Assembly: GCA_913056175.1 (NCBI GenBank)
Contig: CAJXLM010000003.1
Span: forward strand, 29,509 to 93,508
Origin: an uncultured Opitutia bacterium
Lineage (GTDB): Bacteria > Verrucomicrobiota > Verrucomicrobiia > Opitutales > Puniceicoccaceae
Direction of reading: 5' to 3'
DNA length: 64,000 nt
In this document: in pieces, positions 24,688 through 32,716 of the stretch
Layout of the letters: each line of letters opens with the position of its first letter
Numbering within the stretch: position 1 is the stretch's first letter
Translations under genes and position numbers: made by a program
The notes under the pieces: model-generated
Told to the model about the DNA's origin: nothing
The model's input: the letters and a program-made list of their open reading frames with translations, nothing else
Database searches by the model: none

Positions 24688-26157
24688 ATGATCTCCCTGC
24701 CTCTCCTCCTGATCCTCCTCCTCACCGCGGCGGTCTTCCTCGGCATCGGCCTGGTGGCGGCCCGCCAGCAGCTCGGCCTCGAGGACTACCTGACCGGCGG
24801 TCGCCGGGGTGGACCCGGCCTCGCCTTCGCCACGGTCACGGCCACCACGGCCGGTGCCTGGATCCTCCTCAGTCCCCCGGAAGCGGCGACCTGGGCCGGG
24901 GTGGCCGGACTCGCCGGGTACGCGGTCGGGCAGGCCGCCCCGCTGGTGGCCTTCTCGGTGATCGGCCCGCGGATGCGCCGCCTCATGCCCCACGGCCACA
25001 ACCTCACCGAGTACGCCCGGGTCCGCTTCGGGGCCGGCATGCTCCGCTTCACCGTGGGCATGATCCTTTTCTACATGTTCGTGGCGCTGACCGCGGAGCT
25101 GACCGGGGTGGCCCTCGCCTTCCAGTTGGTCGCGGACCTGCCCCCGCTGCTCACCGCCGTCGTGGTGGCGGGAGCGGTCGTCGCCTACACGAGCTGGGGA
25201 GGGCTGCGGGCCTCCGTGTGGACCGATGCCTTCCAGTGCGTGGTCATCCTGCCCCTGCTGCTGGTCCTCTTCGCGGTGACCTGGCTGCGCCTGGGCGGAA
25301 TGGAGGGAGCCCTCGCCCCGGTCGCCGACGCCCGCCCGGAACTGCTCCGTTTCGATCACGGACCGGGGGTCAAGTTCGGGATCACCCTGGTCCTCGCCAT
25401 CCTCTCCGCGAACCTCTTCAACCAGGGATTCTGGCAGCGGGTGTACCTCTGCCGGGACGACCGGACGGTCCGCCGCGGCTTCCTCGGGGCGGCCGTGGTC
25501 ATCGTGCCGGTCATCGCGCTCGCCGGGCTTTTCGGGATCTTCGCCCTCGGCACGGGCCTCGAGGCCGGGGAGTCCTCCGTGGCCCTCTTCCGGGTCGTCC
25601 TGGAGGTCCTTCCTCCCTGGGCGGTCGCCCTCGTCCTCGTGCTGGGGCTCGCCCTCGTCATGAGCAGCATGGATTCCCTGCTCACCGGGATGGCCAGCGT
25701 GATTACCACCCAGCAGCACGCCCGCCGCCCGGAGCTCGGCACGGGGCAACTCCTCCGCTTCTCCCGCTGGTGGACCGCGGCCCTTGCGGTTCCCGCCGTC
25801 CTCATCGCCTCCCAGGGGTACAGCGTGCTCTACCTCTTCCTGCTCGCCGACCTCGTCGCCGCCGGCATGGTGGTGCCCCTCTTCGCCGGCCTCTACAGCC
25901 GCCACCTCCGCGGGCGGGATGCCATCGCGGCGAGCGCCGCGGGCATGGCCGTGGGTGCTCTCTTCTTCCCCCTGCCGAACTTCGATCCGTGGTTGCCCTA
26001 CGTTCCCTTTGCCGGGGACTTCCTGGCGAGCTTCGCCGCAGCCCTCCTCGTCTCGACCGCGCTCACGGTCGCCCGGGCCCGCCAGCGGGGACGCAGCCGG
26101 GCCTACGATTTCGAACGGCTCGAGCGGGAAGTGGAGGTGCTGCCCGGGCGGGGTTGA
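24688..26157 (+). CDS. Sodium/solute symporter (SSS family), predicted thiamine-related transporter
   Basis: Inner-membrane symporter (489 aa) with about 12-13 hydrophobic segments and the SSS pattern (EDYLTGGRRGG, TTAGAWILLSPPEAA, GHNLTEYARVRFG, VMSSMDSLLTGMASVIT). The TPP riboswitch upstream is the main evidence for function: it predicts uptake of thiamine or a precursor such as HMP, as for other riboswitch-linked SSS members. The PanF-like ThiV type is a known precedent. ATG at 24688 is preceded by a pyrimidine-rich leader and no Shine-Dalgarno. The stop codon lies in the loop of a strong hairpin. Confidence 0.9.
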   Translation: MISLPLLLILLLTAAVFLGIGLVAARQQLGLEDYLTGGRRGGPGLAFATVTATTAGAWILLSPPEAATWAGVAGLAGYAVGQAAPLVAFSVIGPRMRRLMPHGHNLTEYARVRFGAGMLRFTVGMILFYMFVALTAELTGVALAFQLVADLPPLLTAVVVAGAVVAYTSWGGLRASVWTDAFQCVVILPLLLVLFAVTWLRLGGMEGALAPVADARPELLRFDHGPGVKFGITLVLAILSANLFNQGFWQRVYLCRDDRTVRRGFLGAAVVIVPVIALAGLFGIFALGTGLEAGESSVALFRVVLEVLPPWAVALVLVLGLALVMSSMDSLLTGMASVITTQQHARRPELGTGQLLRFSRWWTAALAVPAVLIASQGYSVLYLFLLADLVAAGMVVPLFAGLYSRHLRGRDAIAASAAGMAVGALFFPLPNFDPWLPYVPFAGDFLASFAAALLVSTALTVARARQRGRSRAYDFERLEREVEVLPGRG

Positions 26158-26174
26158 GCCCGCGCCCGGGCAGC
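26139..26174. terminator. Strong hairpin between convergent genes
   Basis: Twelve base pairs (GCTGCCCGGGCG with CGCCCGGGCAGC) plus three more after a single bulged G, around the 5-base loop TTGAG. It contains the symporter stop codon and lies between that gene and the convergent lipoyl protein gene. There is no T-run on either strand, so it may be a bidirectional terminator or an mRNA-end stabiliser. Confidence 0.55.
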
Positions 26175-26186
26175 CAGCGGGGAACC

Positions 26187-26447
26187 TCAGCCCTCCGGGC
26201 GAAGGCGCGCGAGGATCGTCCCCTTCCGGAAGGTGCCGCCTTCCTCCACGAGGACCTCCTCGAGGTGGCCGCCCACTGGAGACTCGACGTCGAGGGTCGC
26301 CTTGAGGACCTGGATCTCGCAGAGGGCCGTTCCCTTCCGGACCGGGGAACCGGGGCGGACAAACCAGTTGGCCAGGTAGGCCTCGTCGTCCTCCCCGGCT
26401 CCCTCCGGCCAGAAATCGGCCGAGTTCAGCTCGACCGGCTCACTCAC
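26187..26447 (-). CDS. Free-standing lipoyl/biotinyl-domain protein
   Basis: 86-aa protein that is almost entirely one lipoyl domain. The modified lysine is K49 in EIQVLKATLDVESPVGG. In most lipoyl domains the residue before the lysine is Asp or Met; here it is Leu. The GTG start at 26447 overlaps the E1-beta stop (GTGA). It should carry acyl groups from the E1 component encoded upstream, or be the swinging arm of an incomplete 2-oxo acid dehydrogenase complex. There is no E2 catalytic core attached and no E2 or E3 gene nearby. Confidence 0.88.
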   Translation of the reverse strand: MSEPVELNSADFWPEGAGEDDEAYLANWFVRPGSPVRKGTALCEIQVLKATLDVESPVGGHLEEVLVEEGGTFRKGTILARLRPEG

Positions 26448-27481
26448 GAGAGAAGGGAGCGCAAGGCGGTGGAGATGTCCGCGGTGCCGGGAATCACCTC
26501 GTTCTCGAGGGGCCGCGCGTAGGGGATGGGCACGTCCGGGAGGGCGAGGCGGCGGACCGCCCGGAGCGAATCGAGGGCCCCCTCCGCGGTGCGGGCGATC
26601 ACCTCCCCGGTCACGCCGAAGGAGCGGTAGTCCTCGTCCACGACGAGCAACCGTCCGGTCTTGCGGACCGACTCCACGACGGTCGCCGAATCGAGGGGGA
26701 CGAGCGAGCGCAGGTCGATGACCTCGACCTCCCCGGCTCCCGCCGAACGGAGTTCCTCCGCGGCATCGAGGGCGCGCTGCACGTGGATCCCGAGGGTCAC
26801 CACGGTGGCATCGCCCCCCTCCCGGACGACCGCCGCCTTGCCGAAGGGAATCGTGTAGTCCTCCTCCGGCACCGCCGTCTTCGGCCCGGGCGGCGACGGC
26901 ATCCAGCCGAGGCCCATGAGGCGCTTGTGGAAGAGGTAGACGACCGGGTCGTTCGAGCGGATCGCGCTGTGCATGAGCCCCTTGGCGTCGTAGGCGTTGC
27001 TCGGAACCACGACCTTCATCCCCGGCAGGTGGGCAAAGGTGCCGTAGAGGGTCTGCGAGTGCTGGCCCGCATCATTGTAGCCTCCCCCCACCCCGGCGGT
27101 GAGCACCATGGGAACGGAGACCGCTCCCCCGCTCATGTAGGTGTTCTTGGCCATGTTGTTGTAGATCTGGTCCATGGCCACGCCGAAGAAGTCGACGAAC
27201 ATCAACTCGGCGATCGGGCGCATGCCCGCCTGGGCCGCCCCCACCGCCGCGCCAATGTAGGCGGTCTCACTGATCGGCACGTTCATGACCCGGTCGGGGC
27301 CGAACTGGTCGAGCAGGCCCGTCGCGCTGGAGAAGATCCCGCCGTACTCGGCGACATCCTCGCCCATGAGGAAAACCTCCGGGTTCTCCCGCATCTCGTG
27401 GGCCACCGCCTCGACGATGGCCCGGCTCATGGTGAGCTGGCGGCCCGTCGCCGCCGTGCTTGCCTCGGTTGTCGTACTCAT
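26444..27481 (-). CDS. 2-oxo acid (pyruvate/acetoin) dehydrogenase E1, beta subunit
   Basis: Beta subunit of a thiamine-diphosphate-dependent E1 (345 aa). It contains FLMGEDVAEYGGIFSSATGL, NVPISETAYIGAAVGAA, VDFFGVAMDQIYNNMAKN and the C-terminal transketolase part (VVTLGIHVQRALDAAEEL, DLRSLVPLD). Together with the alpha subunit it decarboxylates a 2-oxo acid or acetoin and passes the acyl or aldehyde unit to a lipoyl domain. ATG at 27481 overlaps the alpha stop by 4 bp. Pyruvate, acetoin and branched-chain versions cannot be separated by eye. Confidence 0.92.
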   Translation of the reverse strand: MSTTTEASTAATGRQLTMSRAIVEAVAHEMRENPEVFLMGEDVAEYGGIFSSATGLLDQFGPDRVMNVPISETAYIGAAVGAAQAGMRPIAELMFVDFFGVAMDQIYNNMAKNTYMSGGAVSVPMVLTAGVGGGYNDAGQHSQTLYGTFAHLPGMKVVVPSNAYDAKGLMHSAIRSNDPVVYLFHKRLMGLGWMPSPPGPKTAVPEEDYTIPFGKAAVVREGGDATVVTLGIHVQRALDAAEELRSAGAGEVEVIDLRSLVPLDSATVVESVRKTGRLLVVDEDYRSFGVTGEVIARTAEGALDSLRAVRRLALPDVPIPYARPLENEVIPGTADISTALRSLLS

Positions 27482-28497
27482 GACTGCACTCCTCCTGCCG
27501 TGTAGGGTTCCACCGGGTCGGTAAAGACATGTTCATAGGCCTCCTCGGGGGAGGGCTCGGGTTGCTCCTTCGCCCAGGCGATGGCTTCCTCGACGCGCTC
27601 GGAAGAGCGGTCCCGCATCGCCTGAACGTCCTCCGCGGACACGCCGTGCCGACGCAGGGTCGCCGCCAGCCGTTCGATGGAGTCGCGCTGCTGGGCGAGC
27701 TCGGTGTCCCGGTCCGGCCGATAGGTCTCCGGATCGCCCATGAAGTGGCCCATCCGGCGGTGCACCTGGATTTCCAGGAGGGTGGGACCGTTGCCGTCTC
27801 GGGCCCGCCGCACGGCCTCCCCGGCCGCTTCGTAGACGTCGCAGGCGTCGTCCGAGTCCACCCGCACGCCCGGCAGGGCGAAGCCGCGGGCCCGCTGGGA
27901 ACCGTCCTTCACGTCCGTGACCTGTTCCTTCGGCATGCTGATCGCCCAGTCGTTGTCCTCGATGACGAAGAGGACCGGAAGCCGCTGGACCGCCGCGAAG
28001 TTGAGGGACTCGAGGAATCCGCCCTGGTCGATCGCTCCCTCCCCAAGGAAGGCGACCGCCACAGCATCGGTTCCCCGCTTCTTGGCGGCGAGGGCGGCAC
28101 CCACCGCGGGAGGACAACCCTGGGCAATGATCCCGGAGCAGGCAAAGTTCACCTCGGGATCGAAGAGGTGCATGTGGCCGCCCTTGCCCCGGCAGAGACC
28201 GGTCGACCGGCCGAAGATCTCCGCGGTCATGCGCTTGAGGTCGACGCCCTTGGCGATGGCGATGTGGTGCGGACGGTGCGGCCCGGTCACCGTGTCGTCG
28301 GGACGCAGGTGGATGCAGACGCCGGCACCGGAAGCCTCGTGGCCGGCCGCCAGGTGGAGCTCTCCGGGGATCGGGCCGGCGGAGATGTCGAAGGCTGGCT
28401 GCTTGCCCTCGAGATACTCCTGCACGAGCCGCTCCTCGTAGAGCCGCGCGGTCACCATGTTCTCGAACATGGTTCGTAGCTCGGGAATACTGATCAT
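27478..28497 (-). CDS. 2-oxo acid (pyruvate/acetoin) dehydrogenase E1, alpha subunit
   Basis: Alpha subunit (339 aa) carrying the thiamine-diphosphate motif: FLGEGAIDQGGFLESLNFAA followed by IEDND. Other landmarks are GHEASGAGV, GPHRPHHIAIAKG, CRGKGGHMHLF and the GRMGH-like RRMGHFMGDPE. The frame is open to 28626, but the ATG at 28497 (MISIPELRTMFENMV) fits the family N-terminus. The upstream region has an AT-rich stretch with a TTGACG (28678-28673) that may be a -35 for this operon. The thiamine locus lies next door, which fits the cofactor need. Confidence 0.92.
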   Translation of the reverse strand: MISIPELRTMFENMVTARLYEERLVQEYLEGKQPAFDISAGPIPGELHLAAGHEASGAGVCIHLRPDDTVTGPHRPHHIAIAKGVDLKRMTAEIFGRSTGLCRGKGGHMHLFDPEVNFACSGIIAQGCPPAVGAALAAKKRGTDAVAVAFLGEGAIDQGGFLESLNFAAVQRLPVLFVIEDNDWAISMPKEQVTDVKDGSQRARGFALPGVRVDSDDACDVYEAAGEAVRRARDGNGPTLLEIQVHRRMGHFMGDPETYRPDRDTELAQQRDSIERLAATLRRHGVSAEDVQAMRDRSSERVEEAIAWAKEQPEPSPEEAYEHVFTDPVEPYTAGGVQS

Positions 28498-28806
28498 GAT
28501 GGGAGGGGCGGGCCGCCGGCGCGCCGCTGCCGCGGAGGAAGCGGTCGGCGACGGGGGATCCCGCCGGGTTGGTTGGGGGTTGACTGGGGTGGTCGGGGTC
28601 GGGGCTCCCTCGTGCGAGGGCACCACGCCCCGGAAACAATTGCACTAAAAGGCATACAAAACTCCGCCCGCCCGTCAACCGATTCCCCGTGGCCGGGGGG
28701 ACCGTTTCCCCCGCCCAGCCCGCGCCAGCCCTGTCCCAAGCCTTGCCTTGACCCCCTCCTCGCAACCGCCACTCTCGGCGCTTTCCGGCCCACCTCCCTC
28801 TCCGCC

Positions 28807-29790
28807 ATGAAGCCTCCCCTTGTCATTCTCGACGGCCACACCACCACTCCGCTCGAAGTCGGCCAACACGATTCGGCCCAGCCGGACTGGGCGGCCCTCG
28901 AGGATCTGACCGCGCTGCGCGTCTACCCGCGGACGCAACCCGGGGAAATCGTGGAACGGGCCCGCGACTACGAACTCGTCCTCACCAACAAGGTAGTGCT
29001 CGACCGAAAGACCCTCCGGCAGCTCCCCGACCTGCGCTACATTGGGATTATGAGCACGGGGACCAATGTGGTGGACCTGGAGACCGCGGCCGAGCAGGGC
29101 ATCACCGTGACCTATGTTCCCGCCTACTCAACCCCCTCGGTCGCCCAGCACACGATCGCCCTGCTCCTGGAGATTGCCACCCACCTGAGAGCCCACGCCG
29201 ACCTGGTCCGGACCGGGGCGTGGTCCTCGCAACCGGACTTTACCGTCAGTGCGGGGCCGGTCCTCGAGCTGGAGCGCAAGCGCTTCGGCATGCTCGGCTG
29301 TGGGGCCATCGGCCAGGCCACCGCCCGCATCGCCGAAGCCCTCGGCATGGAAATCCTCGTGCACTCGCGCACCGTGCGCGAGGTGGACTTCCGCGCCCGC
29401 TGGGTCGGCGAGGAGGAATTGCTCGAGCAAAGCGACGTCCTCTCCCTCCACTGCCCCCTCACCGAGGAGACCCGCGAGTGGGTGAATCGGGACCGCCTCG
29501 CCCGCCTGCGGGAGGGAGCCATCCTCCTCAACACGAGCCGCGGGCCGCTCGTGGACGACGAAGCCGTCGCCGAGGCCCTCGCCGGCGGCCGTCTCCGTGC
29601 CTATGGGGCGGATGTCCTCACCACCGAGCCTCCCCCGGCCGACCACCCACTCCTCCACGCCCCGAACGCCCTCATCACCCCGCACGTCGGCTGGGCCTCC
29701 CGCGAGGCGCGGGCCCGCCTGATTTCCCAGCTCGCCTCGAACGTGCGTGCCTACCTCGACGGGGACCCCATCCACACCGTCGCGCCCTGA
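28807..29790 (+). CDS. D-2-hydroxyacid dehydrogenase (glycerate dehydrogenase-like)
   Basis: NAD(P)-dependent reductase of 2-keto acids such as hydroxypyruvate (327 aa). The nucleotide motif is GMLGCGAIGQATARIAEALG. Catalytic Arg is in NTSRGPLVDD, Glu in ADVLTTEPP and His in ITPHVGWAS. The N-terminal part contains the substrate-side YIGIMSTGTNVVDL. ATG at 28807 follows a C/T-rich leader with no Shine-Dalgarno. It heads a five-gene plus-strand run. Exact substrate is not determined. Confidence 0.9.
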   Translation: MKPPLVILDGHTTTPLEVGQHDSAQPDWAALEDLTALRVYPRTQPGEIVERARDYELVLTNKVVLDRKTLRQLPDLRYIGIMSTGTNVVDLETAAEQGITVTYVPAYSTPSVAQHTIALLLEIATHLRAHADLVRTGAWSSQPDFTVSAGPVLELERKRFGMLGCGAIGQATARIAEALGMEILVHSRTVREVDFRARWVGEEELLEQSDVLSLHCPLTEETREWVNRDRLARLREGAILLNTSRGPLVDDEAVAEALAGGRLRAYGADVLTTEPPPADHPLLHAPNALITPHVGWASREARARLISQLASNVRAYLDGDPIHTVAP

Positions 29791-29806
29791 GCCCCCCTTC
29801 CCCCCC

Positions 29807-30145
29807 ATGAGCACCCACGCGCCCCTTCCCCTGGAAATCGACCCGGCCACCGCCCGGACCCTCCGCACGGAAAACGCGGACACCCTCTTCCTCGACGTGC
29901 GCGAGCCCTTCGAGCGGGAGATTGTCGACCTCGAGCCCGACCGTGCCGTCCCCTACGGCGAGATTCCCGGAGCCTGGAACAGCCTGCCCCGCGACAAGCC
30001 GGTGGTGGTCTACTGCCACCACGGCAGCCGCAGCCTCCGCGTCGCCGAGTTCCTCCGCGCCCACGGGGTGGCCGGTGCCACCTCCCTCGCCGGCGGCGTG
30101 GAACGCTGGGCCGTCGAACTGGACCCCACCCTTCCCCGCTACTGA
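29807..30145 (+). CDS. Rhodanese-like domain protein
   Basis: Single-domain sulfurtransferase-like protein (112 aa). It contains LFLDVREPFEREIVDL and the active-site loop VVYCHHGSRSL with the catalytic Cys, then VAGATSLAGGVERWAVELDP. The CxxGSRS loop is the type found in GlpE/adenylyltransferase-associated rhodaneses. The ATG at 29807 was chosen; the upstream frame is a shadow. It lies 16 bp after the hydroxyacid dehydrogenase. Confidence 0.9.
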   Translation: MSTHAPLPLEIDPATARTLRTENADTLFLDVREPFEREIVDLEPDRAVPYGEIPGAWNSLPRDKPVVVYCHHGSRSLRVAEFLRAHGVAGATSLAGGVERWAVELDPTLPRY

Positions 30146-30171
30146 ACCCCGGCCGCCTCCCCTCCCCGCTC

Positions 30172-30789
30172 ATGCACTTGGTGACCCTCGACCTCGAAGG
30201 CGTTCTCATCCCGGAGATCTGGATTGCTCTCGCCGAGCTCACCGGGGTCGAGGAACTCAAGCGGACGACCCGGGACGAGCCGGACTACGACGCACTCATG
30301 CGCTACCGGCTGGAGATCCTCGAGCGGGAGCAAATCCGGCTTTCCGCGGTCCAGGAGGCGGTCGCCTCGCTGAGCCCGCTCCCCGGGGCGGCCGCGTTTC
30401 TCCGCTGGCTGCGCTCCCGGACCCGGGTGATCCTCCTCTCGGACACCTTCCACCAGTTCGCCCACCCGCTCATGGCCCAGTTGGACCACCCGACCCTCTT
30501 CTGCCACGAACTGGTCATCGACCCGGACGGGCGGATCCGGGACTACCGCCTCCGGCAGCCCGACCAGAAACGGCGGGCCGTGCTCCGCTTCCAGGATCTC
30601 GGCTTCCGGGTGGCCGCCGCCGGGGACTCCTACAACGACGTCAGCATGCTGGAAACGGCGGAGCGGGCTGTCCTCTTCCGCCCGCCGGAACGCCTCGCCG
30701 CCGAGCGGCCGGACTGGCCCGTCGCCCGGGACCACGCCGAGCTCCGGGCCGCCCTTGAGGACTTCCTCGGCCCGGCCGACTCAACCTGA
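30172..30789 (+). CDS. thrH: Phosphoserine phosphatase / homoserine phosphotransferase ThrH
   Basis: HAD enzyme (205 aa) that dephosphorylates phosphoserine and can transfer phosphate to homoserine. Motif I is TLDLEGVLIPEIWIALAE (D7 and E9), nearly as in Pseudomonas ThrH, where Glu takes the place of the second Asp. Motif II is LLSDTFHQF, the lysine is in PDQKRRAVLRF, and motif IV is AAGDSYNDVSML. It would serve serine or threonine synthesis. ATG at 30172 follows a C/T-rich leader. Confidence 0.92.
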   Translation: MHLVTLDLEGVLIPEIWIALAELTGVEELKRTTRDEPDYDALMRYRLEILEREQIRLSAVQEAVASLSPLPGAAAFLRWLRSRTRVILLSDTFHQFAHPLMAQLDHPTLFCHELVIDPDGRIRDYRLRQPDQKRRAVLRFQDLGFRVAAAGDSYNDVSMLETAERAVLFRPPERLAAERPDWPVARDHAELRAALEDFLGPADST

Positions 30790-30799
30790 CGGTCGACCC

Positions 30800-31624
30800 A
30801 TGAGCGACCCACCCCCCGAGCTCCTCGCCGTCGACATCGGCAACACCCACACGGATTGGGCGCTCTTCCGGGGCGCCACGCTCCTTGAGCGCGGGCGCGG
30901 GCCCACCCGCCCGGAAGGCGATGAGCCCTCCGGGTGGGAGGTTGGGCTCTCCCGGGCCCCCCGGGGCCTCCCGGTCGTCGCCTGCACGGTGGTCCCGGAA
31001 ATCGAGGACCTCCTCTCCCGTGCGGCCACCGCTCACGGGCGCACCTGCCACTTCCTCGACCACCACTCCCCCCTGCCCTTTCCCCTCCGCTACCGCCTCC
31101 CCGGCGAACTCGGCCCCGACCGCCTTGCCAACGCCATCGGGGCGGGTCTCCACGCCGATCCGCCCTACGTCGTCGTCGACCTCGGCACCGCCCTCACGGT
31201 CGACGGAGTGACCCGGACCGGCGGCTACGAGGGCGGGGCCATCGCCCCGGGGCCGGCCATCATCGCCGACTACCTCCACGAGCGCACCGCCCGGCTGCCC
31301 CTGCTCGACCTCGCCAGGGCCAGGCAGGCCACCGGGATCGGGAGGACCACCGCCGAGGCCATGGAAATCGGCTGCTCCGTGGGCATGGCCGGTATGGCCG
31401 AGGCCCTCACCGCGGAGGTGCGGCGCGCCCTCGCCCGCATCGACGGGGAGGAGCCGGTCGTCCTCCTCACCGGTGGCGGCCACGCCTGGGTCCGCGGGAC
31501 TTCCGTGGGAGAGTGGCCCTTTTATCCCGACCTCACCCTCGAGGGACTGCGCTCCTGGGCGACCCGGTTCCCACTGCACCCGGAGGCACCCCACACGGAC
31601 GATGGAAGGATCCCCACCCGCTGA
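30800..31624 (+). CDS. coaX: Type III pantothenate kinase
   Basis: First enzyme of coenzyme A synthesis (274 aa). The acetate-kinase-fold motifs are AVDIGNTHTDWALF, ELGPDRLANAIGA, VVVDLGTALTVDGV, GGAIAPGP and VVLLTGGGHA. CoaX enzymes are insensitive to CoA feedback and need a monovalent cation. ATG at 30800 is 10 bp after thrH. The 3' end overlaps the next gene by 23 bp. Confidence 0.93.
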   Translation: MSDPPPELLAVDIGNTHTDWALFRGATLLERGRGPTRPEGDEPSGWEVGLSRAPRGLPVVACTVVPEIEDLLSRAATAHGRTCHFLDHHSPLPFPLRYRLPGELGPDRLANAIGAGLHADPPYVVVDLGTALTVDGVTRTGGYEGGAIAPGPAIIADYLHERTARLPLLDLARARQATGIGRTTAEAMEIGCSVGMAGMAEALTAEVRRALARIDGEEPVVLLTGGGHAWVRGTSVGEWPFYPDLTLEGLRSWATRFPLHPEAPHTDDGRIPTR

Positions 31625-32660
31625 GCTCGCGGGTCGACTCACCGCCCTCGTCGAGTTCCTCCGCGCGGCCGTGGTCGAACGACGCTCCGCTTCCTCCACC
31701 GCGGCGGACGCGGCGGTCGAGCGCGAGGGCGCGGACGACGTCCTCTACGGCATCGACCGGGTGAGCGAGGAATCCCTCCTCGCCTGGTTCCGTGACCATT
31801 GGCCGGCGGGCCTCCCCGCCGAACTGGTCGCCGAGGGTCTCGCCGAAGAGGGACCCGTGCCCGTGGGGGCCTCCCCGGACCGCGATCCCCTCTTCCGGAT
31901 CATTGTCGACCCGATCGACGGGACCCGCGGGCTCATGTACGACAAGCGCCCCGCTTGGGTCCTCGCGGGCATCGCCCGGCGGGAGGGACCGGGCGTTCCG
32001 GACATCTCCGCACTCCTCGCCGGCGCCATGGCGGAAATCCCGCCCCGCAAACAGGAAATTGCCGACCGCTACACCGCCTGGTGGGAGCCCGGCCGCGGCT
32101 GGCGCCTGGACGGAGAACGCCGCCACCTGCCCTCCGGCGAGAGCGGGCCACTCGAGCCCGCCCCCTCCACCGCCACCGACCTCCGCCACGGCTTCGCCAG
32201 TTTCGTTTCCTTCTTTCCGGAGGGTCGCCGCGAGCTCGGGGCGATCGAGGAGGACTTCCTCGCCCGGCAATCCGGAACCCTCTCCTCCGGCAAGCCCCTC
32301 GTCTTCACCGACCAGTACATTTCCACCGGCGGCCAGTTCCACGAAATCCTCGCCGGCCGCGACCGCATGGTGGCCGACCTGCGTCCGCTGGTCTTTGCCC
32401 GCGACCCGGCCTACCGCGACTGCCTGCCCTGCCACCCCTACGATGTCGCCGCCCTGCCCGTCCTGCGGGCCGCCGGCTGCCCGGTCACCGATCCGTGGGG
32501 CGGGGAGCTCCACCTGCCCCTCGATACCCGTACCCCCGTCGCCTGGGTGGGCTACGCCAATCCCGCACTCGCCGCCCGCCTCGGTCCCCACCTCCGCGCG
32601 GCGCTCGCCGCCCGCGGTTATTCCCCGCCGACCGGCGGAGTCCCACCCCCGCCGTCCTGA
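31602..32660 (+). CDS. Inositol monophosphatase family protein
   Basis: Metal-dependent phosphatase-fold protein (352 aa). The metal motif is VDPIDGTRGLMYDK (DPIDGT at 103-108), and the upstream acidic motif is AEGLAEEGPVP. The inserted middle region (residues 130-230) and the C-terminal DPWGGELHLPLDTRTPVAWVGY differ from suhB-type enzymes, so the substrate is unclear. ATG at 31602 lies 23 bp inside coaX; the rest of the upstream frame is noise. Confidence 0.8.
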   Translation: MEGSPPAELAGRLTALVEFLRAAVVERRSASSTAADAAVEREGADDVLYGIDRVSEESLLAWFRDHWPAGLPAELVAEGLAEEGPVPVGASPDRDPLFRIIVDPIDGTRGLMYDKRPAWVLAGIARREGPGVPDISALLAGAMAEIPPRKQEIADRYTAWWEPGRGWRLDGERRHLPSGESGPLEPAPSTATDLRHGFASFVSFFPEGRRELGAIEEDFLARQSGTLSSGKPLVFTDQYISTGGQFHEILAGRDRMVADLRPLVFARDPAYRDCLPCHPYDVAALPVLRAAGCPVTDPWGGELHLPLDTRTPVAWVGYANPALAARLGPHLRAALAARGYSPPTGGVPPPPS

Positions 32661-32716
32661 AACTTTCCTGCTCGCCTGGTCCGATTCCTGCACGCTAGGA
32701 CATTCCACCCCCGCCC

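Noticed and set aside
28651..28678. Promoter TTGACG with TATGCC before the E1 operon
   Set aside because: The -35 is good, but spacing is 16 bp and the -10 matches only 3 of 6, so it is mentioned under the gene only.
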